Below, one piece after another: positions 40,677 to 50,353 of a stretch of 64,000 nt of DNA. The first letter of the stretch is position 1, and every line of letters starts with the position of its first letter. This stretch comes from Parazoarcus communis SWub3 = DSM 12120 (GTDB lineage: Bacteria > Pseudomonadota > Gammaproteobacteria > Burkholderiales > Rhodocyclaceae): positions 372,001 through 436,000 of the forward strand of contig NZ_QKOE01000001.1 in assembly GCF_003226565.1 (NCBI RefSeq). The letters run 5' to 3'. The notes under the pieces are model-generated. The model was not told the DNA's origin and did no database searches. It saw only the letters and a program-made list of their open reading frames with translations. The position numbers and the translations under genes were made by a program.

Positions 40677-41111
40677 ATGAGCACCCTGATACAACGCTTT
40701 CTCGGCAGCGGCGACATGCTGGCCAGGCTTCAGGATCATGCAGCGCGCCTGCGTCGCCTGCAGGGTTTGCTCGAGCAGGCACTGCCGCCCCAGTTCGTTG
40801 GCGCATGCAGCATTGCAAACCTGAAGGATGACACGCTGGTGATCGCCGCCCGCGGCGGCGCGATTGCGGTACGCTTGAAACAGATGGCGCCCAGCCTGCT
40901 TGATCATTTCCTGCGTGCAGGCTATCCGCTATCATCGATCAAGATCAAGGTTGCGACACCGGAGCAGCACGTTCCAGCGCGCGCACCCAGCAACCGGAGC
41001 ATGTCCCCTTCAGCACGGGACACGCTCACGGACTTTGCCGCCACGCTACCGGCAGACTCCCCCTTGCGCGACTCGCTCGAACGCCTGGCAAGACGCAGCC
41101 GCGAGCGCTGA
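40677..41111 (+). CDS. dciA: DciA/DUF721 family protein (replicative helicase loader)
   Basis: ATG 40677 with AGGAAG before it gives 144 residues. The N-terminal half has the DUF721 pattern, with MSTLIQRFLGSGDMLARLQD, then ACSIANLKDDTLVIAARGGA and VRLKQMAPSLLDHFLRAG. The C-terminal half is polar and probably disordered. DciA loads or assists DnaB in bacteria without DnaC, and in Pseudomonas and relatives it lies in the secA-lpxC interval exactly as here. The sequence is diverged from the best-known members, so the synteny adds much of the weight. It is divergent from secA (90 bp). Confidence 0.75.
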   Translation: MSTLIQRFLGSGDMLARLQDHAARLRRLQGLLEQALPPQFVGACSIANLKDDTLVIAARGGAIAVRLKQMAPSLLDHFLRAGYPLSSIKIKVATPEQHVPARAPSNRSMSPSARDTLTDFAATLPADSPLRDSLERLARRSRER

Positions 41112-41118
41112 TCAGGCC

Positions 41119-41307
41119 TCACACCATCGGGGCGAGCACCCTTTCGAGTGCAAACAAGGCAAGAAATACAAACAACACGACGACGCCGACCCGGAAGGTC
41201 TTCCACGCCCAGGCTTTGTAGCGTGAATTACCAGTCAGCAACCAGAGCAGCAGGGAGCCCGCGACACTGAGGATCACCAGCAGACCGACCACGCGCATCA
41301 GCAGCAT
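41119..41307 (-). CDS. Small two-helix membrane protein, unrecognised
   Basis: The 62-residue frame has two hydrophobic helices, residues about 5-25 (VVGLLVILSVAGSLLLWLLTG) and 38-58 (RVGVVVLFVFLALFALERVL), joined by a basic Tyr/Trp-rich turn (NSRYKAWAWKTFR). It lies 10 bp after lpxC on the same strand and may be cotranscribed. Its end is 7 bp from that of the convergent dciA-like gene. Similar tiny proteins occur beside lpxC in betaproteobacteria; the function is unknown. Confidence 0.75.
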   Translation of the reverse strand: MLLMRVVGLLVILSVAGSLLLWLLTGNSRYKAWAWKTFRVGVVVLFVFLALFALERVLAPMV

Positions 41308-41317
41308 CGACGGGCCC

Positions 41318-42241
41318 TCAAGTCATTGCAAGGGCGTCGGCAAACTGGTGAGTCACCGCGGCGGGGGTGGCGGCGGGCTTTTCGAAGGAGACGAGTTCCC
41401 AGGCGGACTTGTCTTCGAGCAACACGCGCAGGATCTGGTTGTTCAACGCATGGCCAGCCTTGTGAGCGGAATATGCAGCCAGTAGCGGGTGACCGCACAG
41501 ATAGAGATCACCAATGGCGTCCAGCACCTTGTGCTTGACGAACTCGTCCGCATACCGAAGACCTTCTGCGTTGAGTACCCGGTATTCGTCCATCACGATG
41601 GCGTTATCCAGGCTGCCACCCAGGGCCAGTCCGTTGGCACGCATGAACTCGACATCCTGCATGAAACCGAAGGTACGGGCCCGGGCTACATCGCGGATAT
41701 AGGACTGCTCGGCGAAATCTACCGTCACTGCGGTCGAGGTGCTGTCAATCGCGGGGTGATTGAACACGATCGAGAACTCAAGGCGAAATCCATCGTAAGG
41801 CTCCAGGCGTACCCACTTGTCGCCTTCACGGTACTCCACCGCCTTCTTGACCCGCATGAACTTCTTCGGCACGGACTGCTCCTCGATACCCGCGGACTGC
41901 AGCAGGAAGACGAAGGGGCCGGAACTGCCGTCGAGAATGGGAATTTCGGGCGCATCGACATCGACATGTAGATTGTCGATGCCGAGTCCGGCAAGTGCCG
42001 ACATCAGGTGCTCTACCGTGCCGACCTTCTGCCCGCCCTTCTCTAGACCGGAGCACATGCGGGTATCGCACACGGCATAAGGATCAGCGGGAAAATCCAG
42101 CGGAGGATCCAGATCCACCCGATGGAACACGATACCGCTGTCAGGCGCGGCCGGACGCAACACCAGGTTCACCTTGCGGCCACCATGAAGCCCCACGCCA
42201 GTGGCCTTGACGATCGATTTGAGTGTGCGCTGCCTGATCAT
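41318..42241 (-). CDS. lpxC: UDP-3-O-acyl-N-acetylglucosamine deacetylase
   Basis: LpxC is a zinc amidase that commits UDP-GlcNAc to lipid A. From ATG 42241 ([19 protein letters not shown]) it has 307 residues, the usual 300-305 range; the in-frame ATG at 42319 adds 26 residues that overlap a hairpin and is rejected. Zinc ligands appear as His in [14 protein letters not shown] and the pair His/Asp in [13 protein letters not shown]. The final catalytic His region is [11 protein letters not shown]. It follows ftsZ by 154 bp, the last gene of the dcw run. Confidence 0.97.
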   Translation of the reverse strand: MIRQRTLKSIVKATGVGLHGGRKVNLVLRPAAPDSGIVFHRVDLDPPLDFPADPYAVCDTRMCSGLEKGGQKVGTVEHLMSALAGLGIDNLHVDVDAPEIPILDGSSGPFVFLLQSAGIEEQSVPKKFMRVKKAVEYREGDKWVRLEPYDGFRLEFSIVFNHPAIDSTSTAVTVDFAEQSYIRDVARARTFGFMQDVEFMRANGLALGGSLDNAIVMDEYRVLNAEGLRYADEFVKHKVLDAIGDLYLCGHPLLAAYSAHKAGHALNNQILRVLLEDKSAWELVSFEKPAATPAAVTHQFADALAMT

Positions 42242-42311
42242 GTGTTTCGTTCCCGTTTCACTGCCCAAGTTTAGCATGGAGGGCCTGGTCAACCGCGGTG
42301 CACAAACGGCA

Positions 42312-42360
42312 ACGGACACCTACCCTGCGCCGGAGGCGGCGGCTCAGGGTAGGTGTCCGT
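42312..42360. repeat. 16-bp perfect-stem hairpin between ftsZ and lpxC
   Basis: ACGGACACCTACCCTG (42312-42327) is perfectly complementary to 42345-42360. The 17-nt loop itself can pair CGCC with GGCG. No T-run follows on the minus strand (GTTGCCGTTTGTG). It sits in the 154-bp ftsZ-lpxC gap and could limit read-through from ftsZ into lpxC or protect the ftsZ mRNA end. Its core GGACACCTACCC resembles GGATACCCTACCC in the glnS foldback. Confidence 0.85.
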
Positions 42361-42395
42361 CCGGATGCCCCGCAGAACGTCGCGGGAAACCGGGC

Positions 42396-43541
42396 TCAGT
42401 CGGCCTGACGACGCAGGAATGCCGGAATGTCGTACGTACCCACGCCGTTGTTGCTCATGGCATCAACCGTGGTACGACGGCCGCTACGCATCACTGCCGG
42501 CACATCCAGATTGTTCATGTCCACCGCAGCACCCCCCATCGGACCATAGGTACCCGTGCCCTGAACCACCTGCATCACCGGCTGACGCGCTGCTGCGCGC
42601 GGCGTGCCGAGACCGGTCGCAACCACGGTAATGCGGATGCGATCTTCCATGCTTTCGTCGAACACCGTACCGTATTTGACAAAGGCTTCCGGAGCCGCAA
42701 ACGCTTGCACCGTCTTCACCGCATCGCGGACTTCGGACATCTTCAGCGACTTGCTGGCCGTGATGTTGATCAGAACACAACGCGCACCGGAGAGTTCCGT
42801 ACCTTCAAGCAGCGGCGACACCGCAGCCTGCTCGGCCGCAATACGGGCGCGGTCCATGCCGGAGGCTTCGGCGGAGCCCATCATCGCGCGGCCCATCTCG
42901 GCCATTGCAGTGCGGACGTCCTGGAAATCGACGTTGACCAGACCCGGTACGTTGATGATTTCAGCAATGCCGCCAACTGCCGAACGCAGTACGTTGTCGG
43001 CCGAACGGAAGCACTCCTCGAAGCCGGCATCGTCGCCGAATACATCGAGCAGCTTGTCGTTGAGGACCACGATCAGCGAATCGACATGACGCGTCAGTTC
43101 TTCGACACCACTCTCCGCCACACGGATGCGGTTCTCGAAATCGAACGGCTTGGTGACCACGGCAACGCAGAGAATGCCCATCTCCTTGGCAATCTCTGCC
43201 ACCACCGGCGCAGCGCCAGTGCCGGTACCGCCACCCATGCCGCCGGTGATGAAACACATATGGGCACCTTCGAGTGCAGCGGCAATCGCCTCGCGCGACT
43301 CCTGCGCCGCGGCACGACCCGCTTCAGGCTTGGACCCAGCGCCCAGACCCGTGATGCCAAGCTGGATCTTGGTCGGAGCCAGACAACGGGCCAGCGCCTG
43401 GGCATCGGTATTGGCCGATACGAACTGAACGCCCTGCACGCCTTCGCGAATCATATGGTCGACCGCATTACCGCCGGCACCGCCGACACCGACCACCTTG
43501 ATGATCGTCCCGGTCGGTTCCTTCTCAACGATTTCAAACAT
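42396..43541 (-). CDS. ftsZ: Cell division GTPase FtsZ
   Basis: This tubulin homologue polymerises into the division ring. The 381 residues comprise the globular GTPase with the tubulin signature GGGTGTG (103-109). GxGGxG at the N-terminus (VGVGGAGGNAVDHM) and the T7-type synergy region NVDFQDVRTAM follow. The C-terminal linker ends in the conserved peptide DIPAFLRRQAD, which binds FtsA and ZipA. A very strong SD (AGGAGG, minus strand) precedes ATG 43541. A 143-bp gap from ftsA with its own likely control region lies upstream. Confidence 0.98.
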   Translation of the reverse strand: MFEIVEKEPTGTIIKVVGVGGAGGNAVDHMIREGVQGVQFVSANTDAQALARCLAPTKIQLGITGLGAGSKPEAGRAAAQESREAIAAALEGAHMCFITGGMGGGTGTGAAPVVAEIAKEMGILCVAVVTKPFDFENRIRVAESGVEELTRHVDSLIVVLNDKLLDVFGDDAGFEECFRSADNVLRSAVGGIAEIINVPGLVNVDFQDVRTAMAEMGRAMMGSAEASGMDRARIAAEQAAVSPLLEGTELSGARCVLINITASKSLKMSEVRDAVKTVQAFAAPEAFVKYGTVFDESMEDRIRITVVATGLGTPRAAARQPVMQVVQGTGTYGPMGGAAVDMNNLDVPAVMRSGRRTTVDAMSNNGVGTYDIPAFLRRQAD

Positions 43542-43598
43542 TTGCCTCGCCTCCTAGATAAACGGCCCTGCTCATTACCGAACACCCGACCAGACTGC

Positions 43599-43631
43599 AT
43601 TTAGTATTAACCATGAATTCTAATACTAAAT
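43599..43631. repeat. AT-rich 11-bp inverted repeat in the ftsA-ftsZ gap
   Basis: ATTTAGTATTA (43599-43609) and TAATACTAAAT (43621-43631) are perfect inverted arms with an 11-nt spacer. They lie in the most AT-rich stretch of this part of the cluster, between the ftsA hairpin and ftsZ, and could include an ftsZ promoter or operator. TTGATT-type -35 elements occur on the minus strand nearby, but I could not settle one promoter. Confidence 0.6.
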
Positions 43632-43653
43632 ACAGACATCAAATCGAGTACTC

Positions 43654-43685
43654 AATCAAAATAAATGCCCGCCTTCGCAGGCATT
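43654..43685 (-). terminator. Hairpin at the ftsA stop (attenuator-like)
   Basis: Read on the minus strand, AATGCCTGC-GAAG-GCGGGCATT forms a 9-bp stem (43664-43685) whose first base is the last of the ftsA stop codon. TATTTTGATT follows. The stem has one G-T pair and the T-run is interrupted, so it is likely a partial terminator that lets some ftsA transcripts reach ftsZ. Confidence 0.55.
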
Positions 43686-44914
43686 CAGAAATTGCGCTCG
43701 AACCACGACTTCATGCGGCCGAAAAACTGTTTCACGCTGCGCGTATCACGTGCCTGCATCCCACGTCGGCGTTGTGCAGCCCCCTCGATCACCAGGCCCA
43801 TCGCAGCCGCGTAACGGGGCTGGCAGACGACATCAGCCAGCCCACCGTCGTACTGCGGCGCCCCCACCCTTACCGGCATGTGGAAGACATCCTCTCCAAG
43901 CTCGACCATGCCCAGCATCACAGAGGATCCACCGGTCAGCACGATGCCCGACGACAGCAGCTCTTCATATCCACTGCGGCGCAGTTCTGCTTGTACCAAC
44001 TCGAATAGCTCGGACACCCGCGGCTCGATCACATCAGCCAGACGCTGACGCGACAGCGGCCGCGGCGGACGATCGCCTACGCCAGGCACTTCGATCATCT
44101 CTTCCGGATCGGCCATCGTATGCATGGCCACACCGTGGCGGATCTTGATCTCCTCTGCCTCGGCAGTCGGCGTGCGCAAAGCCATCGCGATGTCGTTGGT
44201 GATCTGGTCGCCAGCAACGGGAATGACTGCGGTATGGCGGATCGCACCCTGGGTGAACACCGCGATATCGGTCGTACCACCGCCGATGTCCACCAGGCAG
44301 ACGCCCAACTCCTTCTCGTCCTCGGTCAATACCGCATAGCTCGACGCCAGCGGCTGAAGGATCAGGTCCATGACCTCCAGCCCACAGCGACGGACGCACT
44401 TGATCACGTTCTGCGCTGCCGACACCGCACCCGTGACGATGTGCACCTTGACCTCAAGCTTCACCCCGCTCATGCCAATCGGCTCACGCACCCCGCCCTG
44501 GCCGTCGATGATGAATTCCTGGGTCAGGATATGCAGGATCTGCTGCTCGGCAGGGATCGGCATTGCCCGCGCCACCTCGATCACCCGCTCGACATCCATC
44601 GGGGTGACTTCCTTGTCCTTGATCGCGACCATGCCGTTCGAGTTGAAACTCTTGATGTGACTGCCCGCGATACCGGTGTACAGATCGTGGATCTTGCAGT
44701 CGGCCATCAACTCGACCTCCTGGATCACCCGGGAGATGGCATCGACCGTGGCCTCGATGTTGACCACGACACCTCGCTTGAGCCCATTGGTGGGCTGAGT
44801 GCCAAGACCGACGACGTTCAGTCGCCCATCGGGTCTCACCTCGGCCACCATGCAGGTGATCTTCGACGTGCCGATATCCAGACCGACGATCAGTTCCTTG
44901 AAATCCTTGCTCAT
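43685..44914 (-). CDS. ftsA: Cell division protein FtsA
   Basis: This actin-like ATPase tethers FtsZ to the membrane. The 409 residues contain the N-terminal phosphate-1 motif VGLDIGTSKITCMV, the 1C domain, the phosphate-2 motif CLVDIGGGTTDIAVF and the adenosine motif LSSGIVLTGGSSVMLGM. The C-terminus ends in a membrane-targeting amphipathic helix (FFGRMKSWFERNF). It overlaps ftsQ by 4 bp, so the two are coupled. Confidence 0.97.
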   Translation of the reverse strand: MSKDFKELIVGLDIGTSKITCMVAEVRPDGRLNVVGLGTQPTNGLKRGVVVNIEATVDAISRVIQEVELMADCKIHDLYTGIAGSHIKSFNSNGMVAIKDKEVTPMDVERVIEVARAMPIPAEQQILHILTQEFIIDGQGGVREPIGMSGVKLEVKVHIVTGAVSAAQNVIKCVRRCGLEVMDLILQPLASSYAVLTEDEKELGVCLVDIGGGTTDIAVFTQGAIRHTAVIPVAGDQITNDIAMALRTPTAEAEEIKIRHGVAMHTMADPEEMIEVPGVGDRPPRPLSRQRLADVIEPRVSELFELVQAELRRSGYEELLSSGIVLTGGSSVMLGMVELGEDVFHMPVRVGAPQYDGGLADVVCQPRYAAAMGLVIEGAAQRRRGMQARDTRSVKQFFGRMKSWFERNF

Positions 44915-45762
44915 TTCTTGCCTTTCGGGGTCTGGGGCCGGGCGATCGGCACCGCATCCACGGGAGTTAACGCAAAACCGCCGGGGTAACGGAGATCCGC
45001 CACGGCGATCTGAAGATCGACTTTCTGTTGCAGTTCTGGCCAGCTGTTCACGAAGCGCATCAAGCGGGCATCAAGTGCGCCTTTCTCCTGCTCACGACCG
45101 AGCAGGATCAACAGACCGTTGTCCAGTTTCAGCTGCCAGGCTTCGCGTGCCGACAGCATCAACTCGGCCAGGCCGACACCCATCGGCCTCAGCAACTGCG
45201 AATAAGCTTGATAACGCTCCAGCAAACGACCTGCCGAGCCTTGCGGACCTGCAAAATGCGGCATGAGCGCATCGCTCGAAGCAGTAAAGACCTCTCCCTG
45301 ACGATTCACCAGGCGCGTGTCGCCGCTTTCGGTCGCCGTCCAGAAAGCGACCGCCTGGTGTTCCTCCAGCCGCAGCTCGATACCATCCGGCCAGCGCCGG
45401 CGAACCTCGGCACGGCGCACCCAGGGCAGTTTCTCGAATGCATTGCGAACCTCATCCAGCTCGATGGTGAAGAAGTTGCCGCGCATTGCGGTACGTGCGA
45501 CATATTCCAGCTGAGCCTCGGTCACGTGAGCAGGTGGCGTCAACACAACCAGCTCACGCAACGGAAACAGCGGCCGGGACAAGAACCAGGTAACCAGCGC
45601 CCAGCCCAGGCCCACCGCCGCCAGCAACATCAGGATGTCGGAGATCAGGTCCAGCAACGCCGGCCTGTGCCATACGCCACGCTCGACCTGCGCACGTGCG
45701 CCCCCCCTGACCGTCGCGCGGCCAGAAACAACTGCAGCGGGGCGCAGACGGGCTTCAGCCAA
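44911..45762 (-). CDS. ftsQ: Cell division protein FtsQ
   Basis: This bitopic divisome scaffold has 283 residues. The basic cytoplasmic tail (about 1-32) and single helix (about 38-60) are followed by a POTRA domain ([22 protein letters not shown], split by the usual turn) and the FtsQ beta domain with [23 protein letters not shown]. It binds FtsL and FtsB. It overlaps ddlB by 8 bp and ftsA by 4 bp. Confidence 0.93.
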   Translation of the reverse strand: MAEARLRPAAVVSGRATVRGGARAQVERGVWHRPALLDLISDILMLLAAVGLGWALVTWFLSRPLFPLRELVVLTPPAHVTEAQLEYVARTAMRGNFFTIELDEVRNAFEKLPWVRRAEVRRRWPDGIELRLEEHQAVAFWTATESGDTRLVNRQGEVFTASSDALMPHFAGPQGSAGRLLERYQAYSQLLRPMGVGLAELMLSAREAWQLKLDNGLLILLGREQEKGALDARLMRFVNSWPELQQKVDLQIAVADLRYPGGFALTPVDAVPIARPQTPKGKK

Positions 45763-46669
45763 GTCGAGCGCCCTCCAGCAGGGTCAGACACAGCGCCTCG
45801 AAGGACAGACCAGCCACACGCGCCGACATCGGCACCAGGGAATGCCCGGTCATGCCAGGTGAAGTGTTCATTTCCAGCAGATAAGGGCGACCATCGTCGG
45901 TTAGGATCAGGTCAGCCCGTCCCCAGCCCCGACATCCCAGGACCCGGGCACTCTTCATCACCAGCGCCTGCAAGGCGGCCTCTTCCGCCTCGGGCAGACC
46001 GCAGGGGCAGTCATATCGGGTGTCGTCAGTAAAATACTTGTGCTGATAGTCGTAATTGCCATCGGGCGCAACGATTCGGACCAGCGGCAACGCACGGTCC
46101 TCGAGGAAGGGGGCAGTCAATTCCTGCCCGGAGATGAACTCCTCGGCGATCACCAGGCTGTCGTAGCATGCAGCCAGCTCCCAAGCGGCACGCAACTGAC
46201 CCGCCTCGGTCACTTTGGTCGCCCCCATGCTGGAGCCTTCATGCACCGGTTTGACGAAGATCGGCAGGCCCAGATCCGCGACCACCGCCTCCCAGTCTGT
46301 GTCGGCCTCGAGGATCGCGTAGCGCGGCGTGGGCAGACCGCAGGCCAGCCACACCATCTTGGTCCGCCACTTGTCCATCGACAACGCCGAGGCCATCACC
46401 CCGCTGCCGGTGTAGGGAATCCCCATCAGTTCGAGCGCACCTTGCACCGTGCCATCCTCGCCGCCACGACCGTGCAGTGCGATGAAGGCGCGATCAAAGC
46501 CTTCTTCCTTGAGGATGTGCAGGTCACGCTCGGCCGGGTCAAAGGCATGTGCATCCACACCGGCTGCCTGCAGTGCTGCCAGCACCGCACTGCCCGACAT
46601 CAGCGAGACCTCGCGCTCGGCCGAACTTCCGCCAAACAGTACCGCGACTTTTCCGAACCGCTGCTTCAC
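45755..46669 (-). CDS. ddlB: D-alanine-D-alanine ligase
   Basis: This ATP-grasp enzyme makes the D-Ala-D-Ala used by MurF. The 304 residues match DdlB (306). Visible motifs are [18 protein letters not shown] near the start, [18 protein letters not shown], the glycine-rich loop [11 protein letters not shown], and the C-terminal [21 protein letters not shown] with the metal-binding Asn. It overlaps murC by 4 bp and ftsQ by 8 bp. Confidence 0.97.
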   Translation of the reverse strand: MKQRFGKVAVLFGGSSAEREVSLMSGSAVLAALQAAGVDAHAFDPAERDLHILKEEGFDRAFIALHGRGGEDGTVQGALELMGIPYTGSGVMASALSMDKWRTKMVWLACGLPTPRYAILEADTDWEAVVADLGLPIFVKPVHEGSSMGATKVTEAGQLRAAWELAACYDSLVIAEEFISGQELTAPFLEDRALPLVRIVAPDGNYDYQHKYFTDDTRYDCPCGLPEAEEAALQALVMKSARVLGCRGWGRADLILTDDGRPYLLEMNTSPGMTGHSLVPMSARVAGLSFEALCLTLLEGARLG

Positions 46670-48066
46670 GCCTGCTCCTCGTTGCTGGCGAGCTTGCCCG
46701 GCACTGCGCCGATGCTGCCCGCACCCATGGTGATGACGACGTCGCCATCGCGGGCGCCGCCCAGTATGGCCTGTGGCATGTCGGCAACATCCTCGATGAA
46801 GACTGGCTCGACCTTGCCCGATACCCTTAACGCCCTCGCCAGGGCACGGCCATCAGCGGCAACGATTGGCGCCTCGCCGGCGGCATATACCTCGGCCAGC
46901 AGCAAGGCATCGACGGTATTGAGGACTTTCACGAAATCCTCGAAGCAATCGCGGGTACGGGTGAAACGATGGGGCTGGAAAGCCAGCACCAGCCGACGGC
47001 CTGGGAAGGCGCCACGCGCCGCAGCCAGCGTCGCCGCCATTTCGACTGGATGGTGGCCGTAATCGTCAATCAAGGTGAAGCTGCCTCCGGAAGGCAGGGC
47101 GACCTCGCCGTACCGCTGGAAACGACGTCCCACACCACGAAACTCCGACAAGGCCTTGATGATGGACTCGTCAGGCACCTGCACCTCGGTCGCCACTGCA
47201 ATCGCGGCAAGCGCATTGAGCACGTTGTGCATGCCTGGAAGATTGAGCTCGATCGGCAGGCGGGTCGTGGTGCCATTGACCCTTACCGCATCGAAGATCA
47301 TCCGTCCGGCTTCGGCACGGACGTTCTCTGCGCGAATGTTCGCACTCTCGGAGAATCCGTAGCGCACCACCTGCTTTGAGACCAGGGGCATGATCGAGCG
47401 CACGTGCGGGTCGTCCTCGCACAGCACCGCCACACCATAGAAGGGTAGCCGCTGCAGAAAATCGACAAAGGCCTGCTTGAGACGGGCAAAGTCGTGCCCA
47501 TAGGTATCCATGTGATCAGCGTCGATGTTGGTGACGACCGAGATCACCGGACTCAGCATCAGGAAGGAAGCATCCGACTCATCCGCCTCGGCAACCAGGA
47601 AATCCCCCTTGCCCAGTCGTGCATTGGCACCCGCAGCGTTGAGCCGCCCACCGATGACAAAGGTCGGGTCCATCGAACCCTCGGCAAGGATGCTCGCCAC
47701 CAGCGAGGTCGTTGTGGTCTTGCCGTGAGTACCGGCAATCGCAATCCCGCTCTTGAGCCGCATCAACTCTGCCAGCATCTGCGCGCGCGGCACGACCGGA
47801 ATGTGACGCGCGCGCGCAGCGATCACCTCCGGGTTGTCATTCCTGACCGCAGTCGACACCACCAGCGCATCGGCCGCCTGCACGTTTGCGGCGTCATGCC
47901 CGAGCATCACCTTGGCCCCCATTGCCTTGAGGCGACGCGTCGCCGCGCTCTCTCCAAGGTCTGACCCACTGACGCCAAAGCCAAGGTTGACCATCACCTC
48001 GGCAATGCCGCTCATGCCCGAACCGCCAATCCCGACGAAATGAATGTTTTTGACCTTGTGCTTCAT
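46666..48066 (-). CDS. murC: UDP-N-acetylmuramate-L-alanine ligase
   Basis: MurC adds L-Ala to UDP-MurNAc, the first peptide step. The 466 residues include the N-terminal [18 protein letters not shown] nucleotide fold, the ATP loop [10 protein letters not shown], a central [15 protein letters not shown] block and the C-terminal [19 protein letters not shown] and [11 protein letters not shown]. It overlaps murG and ddlB by 4 bp each. No murB is placed beside it, which is normal for this group. Confidence 0.97.
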   Translation of the reverse strand: MKHKVKNIHFVGIGGSGMSGIAEVMVNLGFGVSGSDLGESAATRRLKAMGAKVMLGHDAANVQAADALVVSTAVRNDNPEVIAARARHIPVVPRAQMLAELMRLKSGIAIAGTHGKTTTTSLVASILAEGSMDPTFVIGGRLNAAGANARLGKGDFLVAEADESDASFLMLSPVISVVTNIDADHMDTYGHDFARLKQAFVDFLQRLPFYGVAVLCEDDPHVRSIMPLVSKQVVRYGFSESANIRAENVRAEAGRMIFDAVRVNGTTTRLPIELNLPGMHNVLNALAAIAVATEVQVPDESIIKALSEFRGVGRRFQRYGEVALPSGGSFTLIDDYGHHPVEMAATLAAARGAFPGRRLVLAFQPHRFTRTRDCFEDFVKVLNTVDALLLAEVYAAGEAPIVAADGRALARALRVSGKVEPVFIEDVADMPQAILGGARDGDVVITMGAGSIGAVPGKLASNEEQA

Positions 48067-49133
48067 GCTTTGCCTCCGCCCGCCAGTTGTTCACAGATCC
48101 GCGCCACCTCGGCGGTCGCATCCGGTCTGGCCAGCGTCCGCGCGTTCTGGGCCATCTGCAACAGACGATTGCGGTTGAGACTGGCAAGAATGCCGGCCAG
48201 TCGTTCGGCGTCGAGTTCGGCTTGCGGCAACAGGTAGGCCGCGCCGCGGTCGGCCAGAAAGCGGGCATTGCCGGTCTGGTGGTCATCCACCGCATGGGGG
48301 AATGGCACCAGGAGACTGGCCACCCCTACCGCTGCCAACTCCGCAACGGTCAAGGCGCCAGCGCGGCAGATCACCAGATCGGCGCGGGCGTATTCAGCGG
48401 CCATATCATCGATGAAGGCACGCAGATCGCCTTCGACACCGGCCGCGGCATAGGCCGCACGCAAGGCATCGATCTGGCGGTCGCCGGCCTGATGAACCAC
48501 CCGCGGCCGCTGCTCGGCTGGCAACGCAGCCAACGCCAGCGGTACGGTGTGGTTGAGTACCGCAGCCCCAAGGCTTCCGCCCACGACCAGGATGCGCAGG
48601 CGCCCATCGCGATCGGCAAAACGCTCAGCCGGAGGCGGCACCGCAGCGATTGCCTCACGAACCGGGTTGCCCACCCACACGGCTTTCTTGAGCACGGCAG
48701 GAAATCCACTCAGCACCCGGTCAGCGACGCCAGCCAGCACCCGGTTGGCCAGCCCGGCAACCGAGTTCTGCTCGTGCAGCACCAGCGGCCGGCCAAGCAG
48801 CACCGCCATCATGCCGCCCGGAAACGTGATGTAGCCGCCCATGCCAACGACCACATCCGGACGAACACGGCGCAACTCGCGCAGTGCCTGCCAGAAACCC
48901 GAGAGCAGGTTCAGCGGCAGCATCAGTTTGCGCACCAGCCCCTTGCCCCGTAGCGCGCCGAAACGCACCCAGACCGTCTCATAGCCCTGAGCCGGGACGA
49001 TACGCGCCTCCATGCCGTCCGGATTACCCATCCAGACGATGCGCCAGCCACGCGCTTTCAACGCCTCGGCCACGGCCACGCCAGGGAAGATATGACCGCC
49101 CGTGCCGCCGGCCATCATCAGCAAGGTCTTCAT
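48063..49133 (-). CDS. murG: Undecaprenyl-PP-MurNAc-pentapeptide N-acetylglucosaminyltransferase
   Basis: MurG adds GlcNAc to lipid I on the inner membrane, giving lipid II. ATG 49133 ([18 protein letters not shown]) gives 356 residues, as in E. coli (355); the open frame continues upstream into ftsW and is rejected. The G-loops GGTGGHIFP and [24 protein letters not shown] and the UDP-GlcNAc site [15 protein letters not shown] are intact. It overlaps its neighbours by 4 bp. Confidence 0.97.
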   Translation of the reverse strand: MKTLLMMAGGTGGHIFPGVAVAEALKARGWRIVWMGNPDGMEARIVPAQGYETVWVRFGALRGKGLVRKLMLPLNLLSGFWQALRELRRVRPDVVVGMGGYITFPGGMMAVLLGRPLVLHEQNSVAGLANRVLAGVADRVLSGFPAVLKKAVWVGNPVREAIAAVPPPAERFADRDGRLRILVVGGSLGAAVLNHTVPLALAALPAEQRPRVVHQAGDRQIDALRAAYAAAGVEGDLRAFIDDMAAEYARADLVICRAGALTVAELAAVGVASLLVPFPHAVDDHQTGNARFLADRGAAYLLPQAELDAERLAGILASLNRNRLLQMAQNARTLARPDATAEVARICEQLAGGGKA

Positions 49134-50353
49134 GTCCGACCTCCCCGCATGATCTGCCGGTTCTCCCAGTCCACCCGCAACAGGATGGCCAGTGCCAGAC
49201 AGTTGGCGACGATGCCGGAGCCGCCAAAACTCATCAGCGGCAGCGTCAACCCTTTGGTTGGCAGCAGTCCGGTGTTCACTCCCATGTTGATGAAGGACTG
49301 CACACCTATCCACAGCCCGATGCCCTGCGCCACCAGCCCGGGAAAGTAACGCTCCAGGCGGATGGCGTCGCGACCGATCGCGAAGGCACGCTGGACCAGC
49401 AGGGCAAACAACAGCACCACAGTCAGCACGCCGACGAAGCCGAGTTCCTCGGCGATCACCGCAAGCAGGAAATCGGTATGAGCTTCGGGCAGATAGAACA
49501 GCTTCTCGACGCTCCCCCCGAGCCCCACACCGAACCACTCACCGCGACCAAAGGCAATCAGCGCATGCGACAGCTGATAACCCTTGCCAAAAGCATCCTG
49601 CCACGGATCCATGAAACCGAAGATACGCTCGCGCCGATAGGGCGAAGTCCAGATCAGGATGACGAATCCGATCAACGCAAACACGCCGAGCAAGGCAAAA
49701 ACGCGGATATTGACCCCGCCCAGGAAGAGCACGCCAAAAGCAATCGAGGTGATCACCACGAAGGCGCCGAAATCAGGCTCACGCAGCAACAGGAAACCGA
49801 CAAACAGGATGACGATCATCATCGGCAGGAAGCCGCGCTTGAAACTCGACATCGCATCAAGCTTGCGCACCGTGTAATCGGCAGCGTAGAGCGCAGCAAA
49901 GATCTTCATCAGCTCAGACGGTTGCAGATTGACCGGACCGAGCGACAACCAACGCTGCGCACCATTGACCTCGCGCCCAACGCCGGGGATCAGCACCACC
50001 ACCAGCAACACAACCCCACCGACGAACAGGGCAGGTGCCAGGCGTTGCCACTGGGTCATGGGCAACTGGAAGGCAACCAGCCCCAGGCCAACACCGACCG
50101 CCAGGAACACCGCATGACGCATCAGGAAGTAATGCGACTGATAGCCGGTAAAGCGGCTGCCTTCGGCAAAGGCGATCGATGCCGAATAAACCATCACCAG
50201 CCCCAGCAACAACAAACCGACGGCCGACCAGATCAGCAACAGATCCAGCTCACGCGCAGGTTCGGCGTTCCGTGCCAGACGAGCCGCGGAGCGCGCTGCC
50301 GGTGCAGCAGTGCGCTTTGCAAACAAGGAGGAAAAAGTTGCGGCCAACTTCAT
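49130..50353 (-). CDS. ftsW: Septal peptidoglycan polymerase FtsW
   Basis: This SEDS-family glycosyltransferase polymerises lipid II with FtsI. From ATG 50353 the protein has 407 residues and ten predicted helices. Typical motifs are [11 protein letters not shown] in TM1, the region [17 protein letters not shown] with the invariant [12 protein letters not shown]-like [22 protein letters not shown] with the loop Asp used in catalysis, and [22 protein letters not shown] near the end. The upstream ATG at 50443 lies within murD. It overlaps murD and murG by 4 bp. Confidence 0.96.
   Translation of the reverse strand: MKLAATFSSLFAKRTAAPAARSAARLARNAEPARELDLLLIWSAVGLLLLGLVMVYSASIAFAEGSRFTGYQSHYFLMRHAVFLAVGVGLGLVAFQLPMTQWQRLAPALFVGGVVLLVVVLIPGVGREVNGAQRWLSLGPVNLQPSELMKIFAALYAADYTVRKLDAMSSFKRGFLPMMIVILFVGFLLLREPDFGAFVVITSIAFGVLFLGGVNIRVFALLGVFALIGFVILIWTSPYRRERIFGFMDPWQDAFGKGYQLSHALIAFGRGEWFGVGLGGSVEKLFYLPEAHTDFLLAVIAEELGFVGVLTVVLLFALLVQRAFAIGRDAIRLERYFPGLVAQGIGLWIGVQSFINMGVNTGLLPTKGLTLPLMSFGGSGIVANCLALAILLRVDWENRQIMRGGRT

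Noticed and set aside
42201-43604. Open frame opposite ftsZ on the plus strand
   Set aside because: It is a shadow of ftsZ; composition is His/Arg/Thr-rich with no domain.
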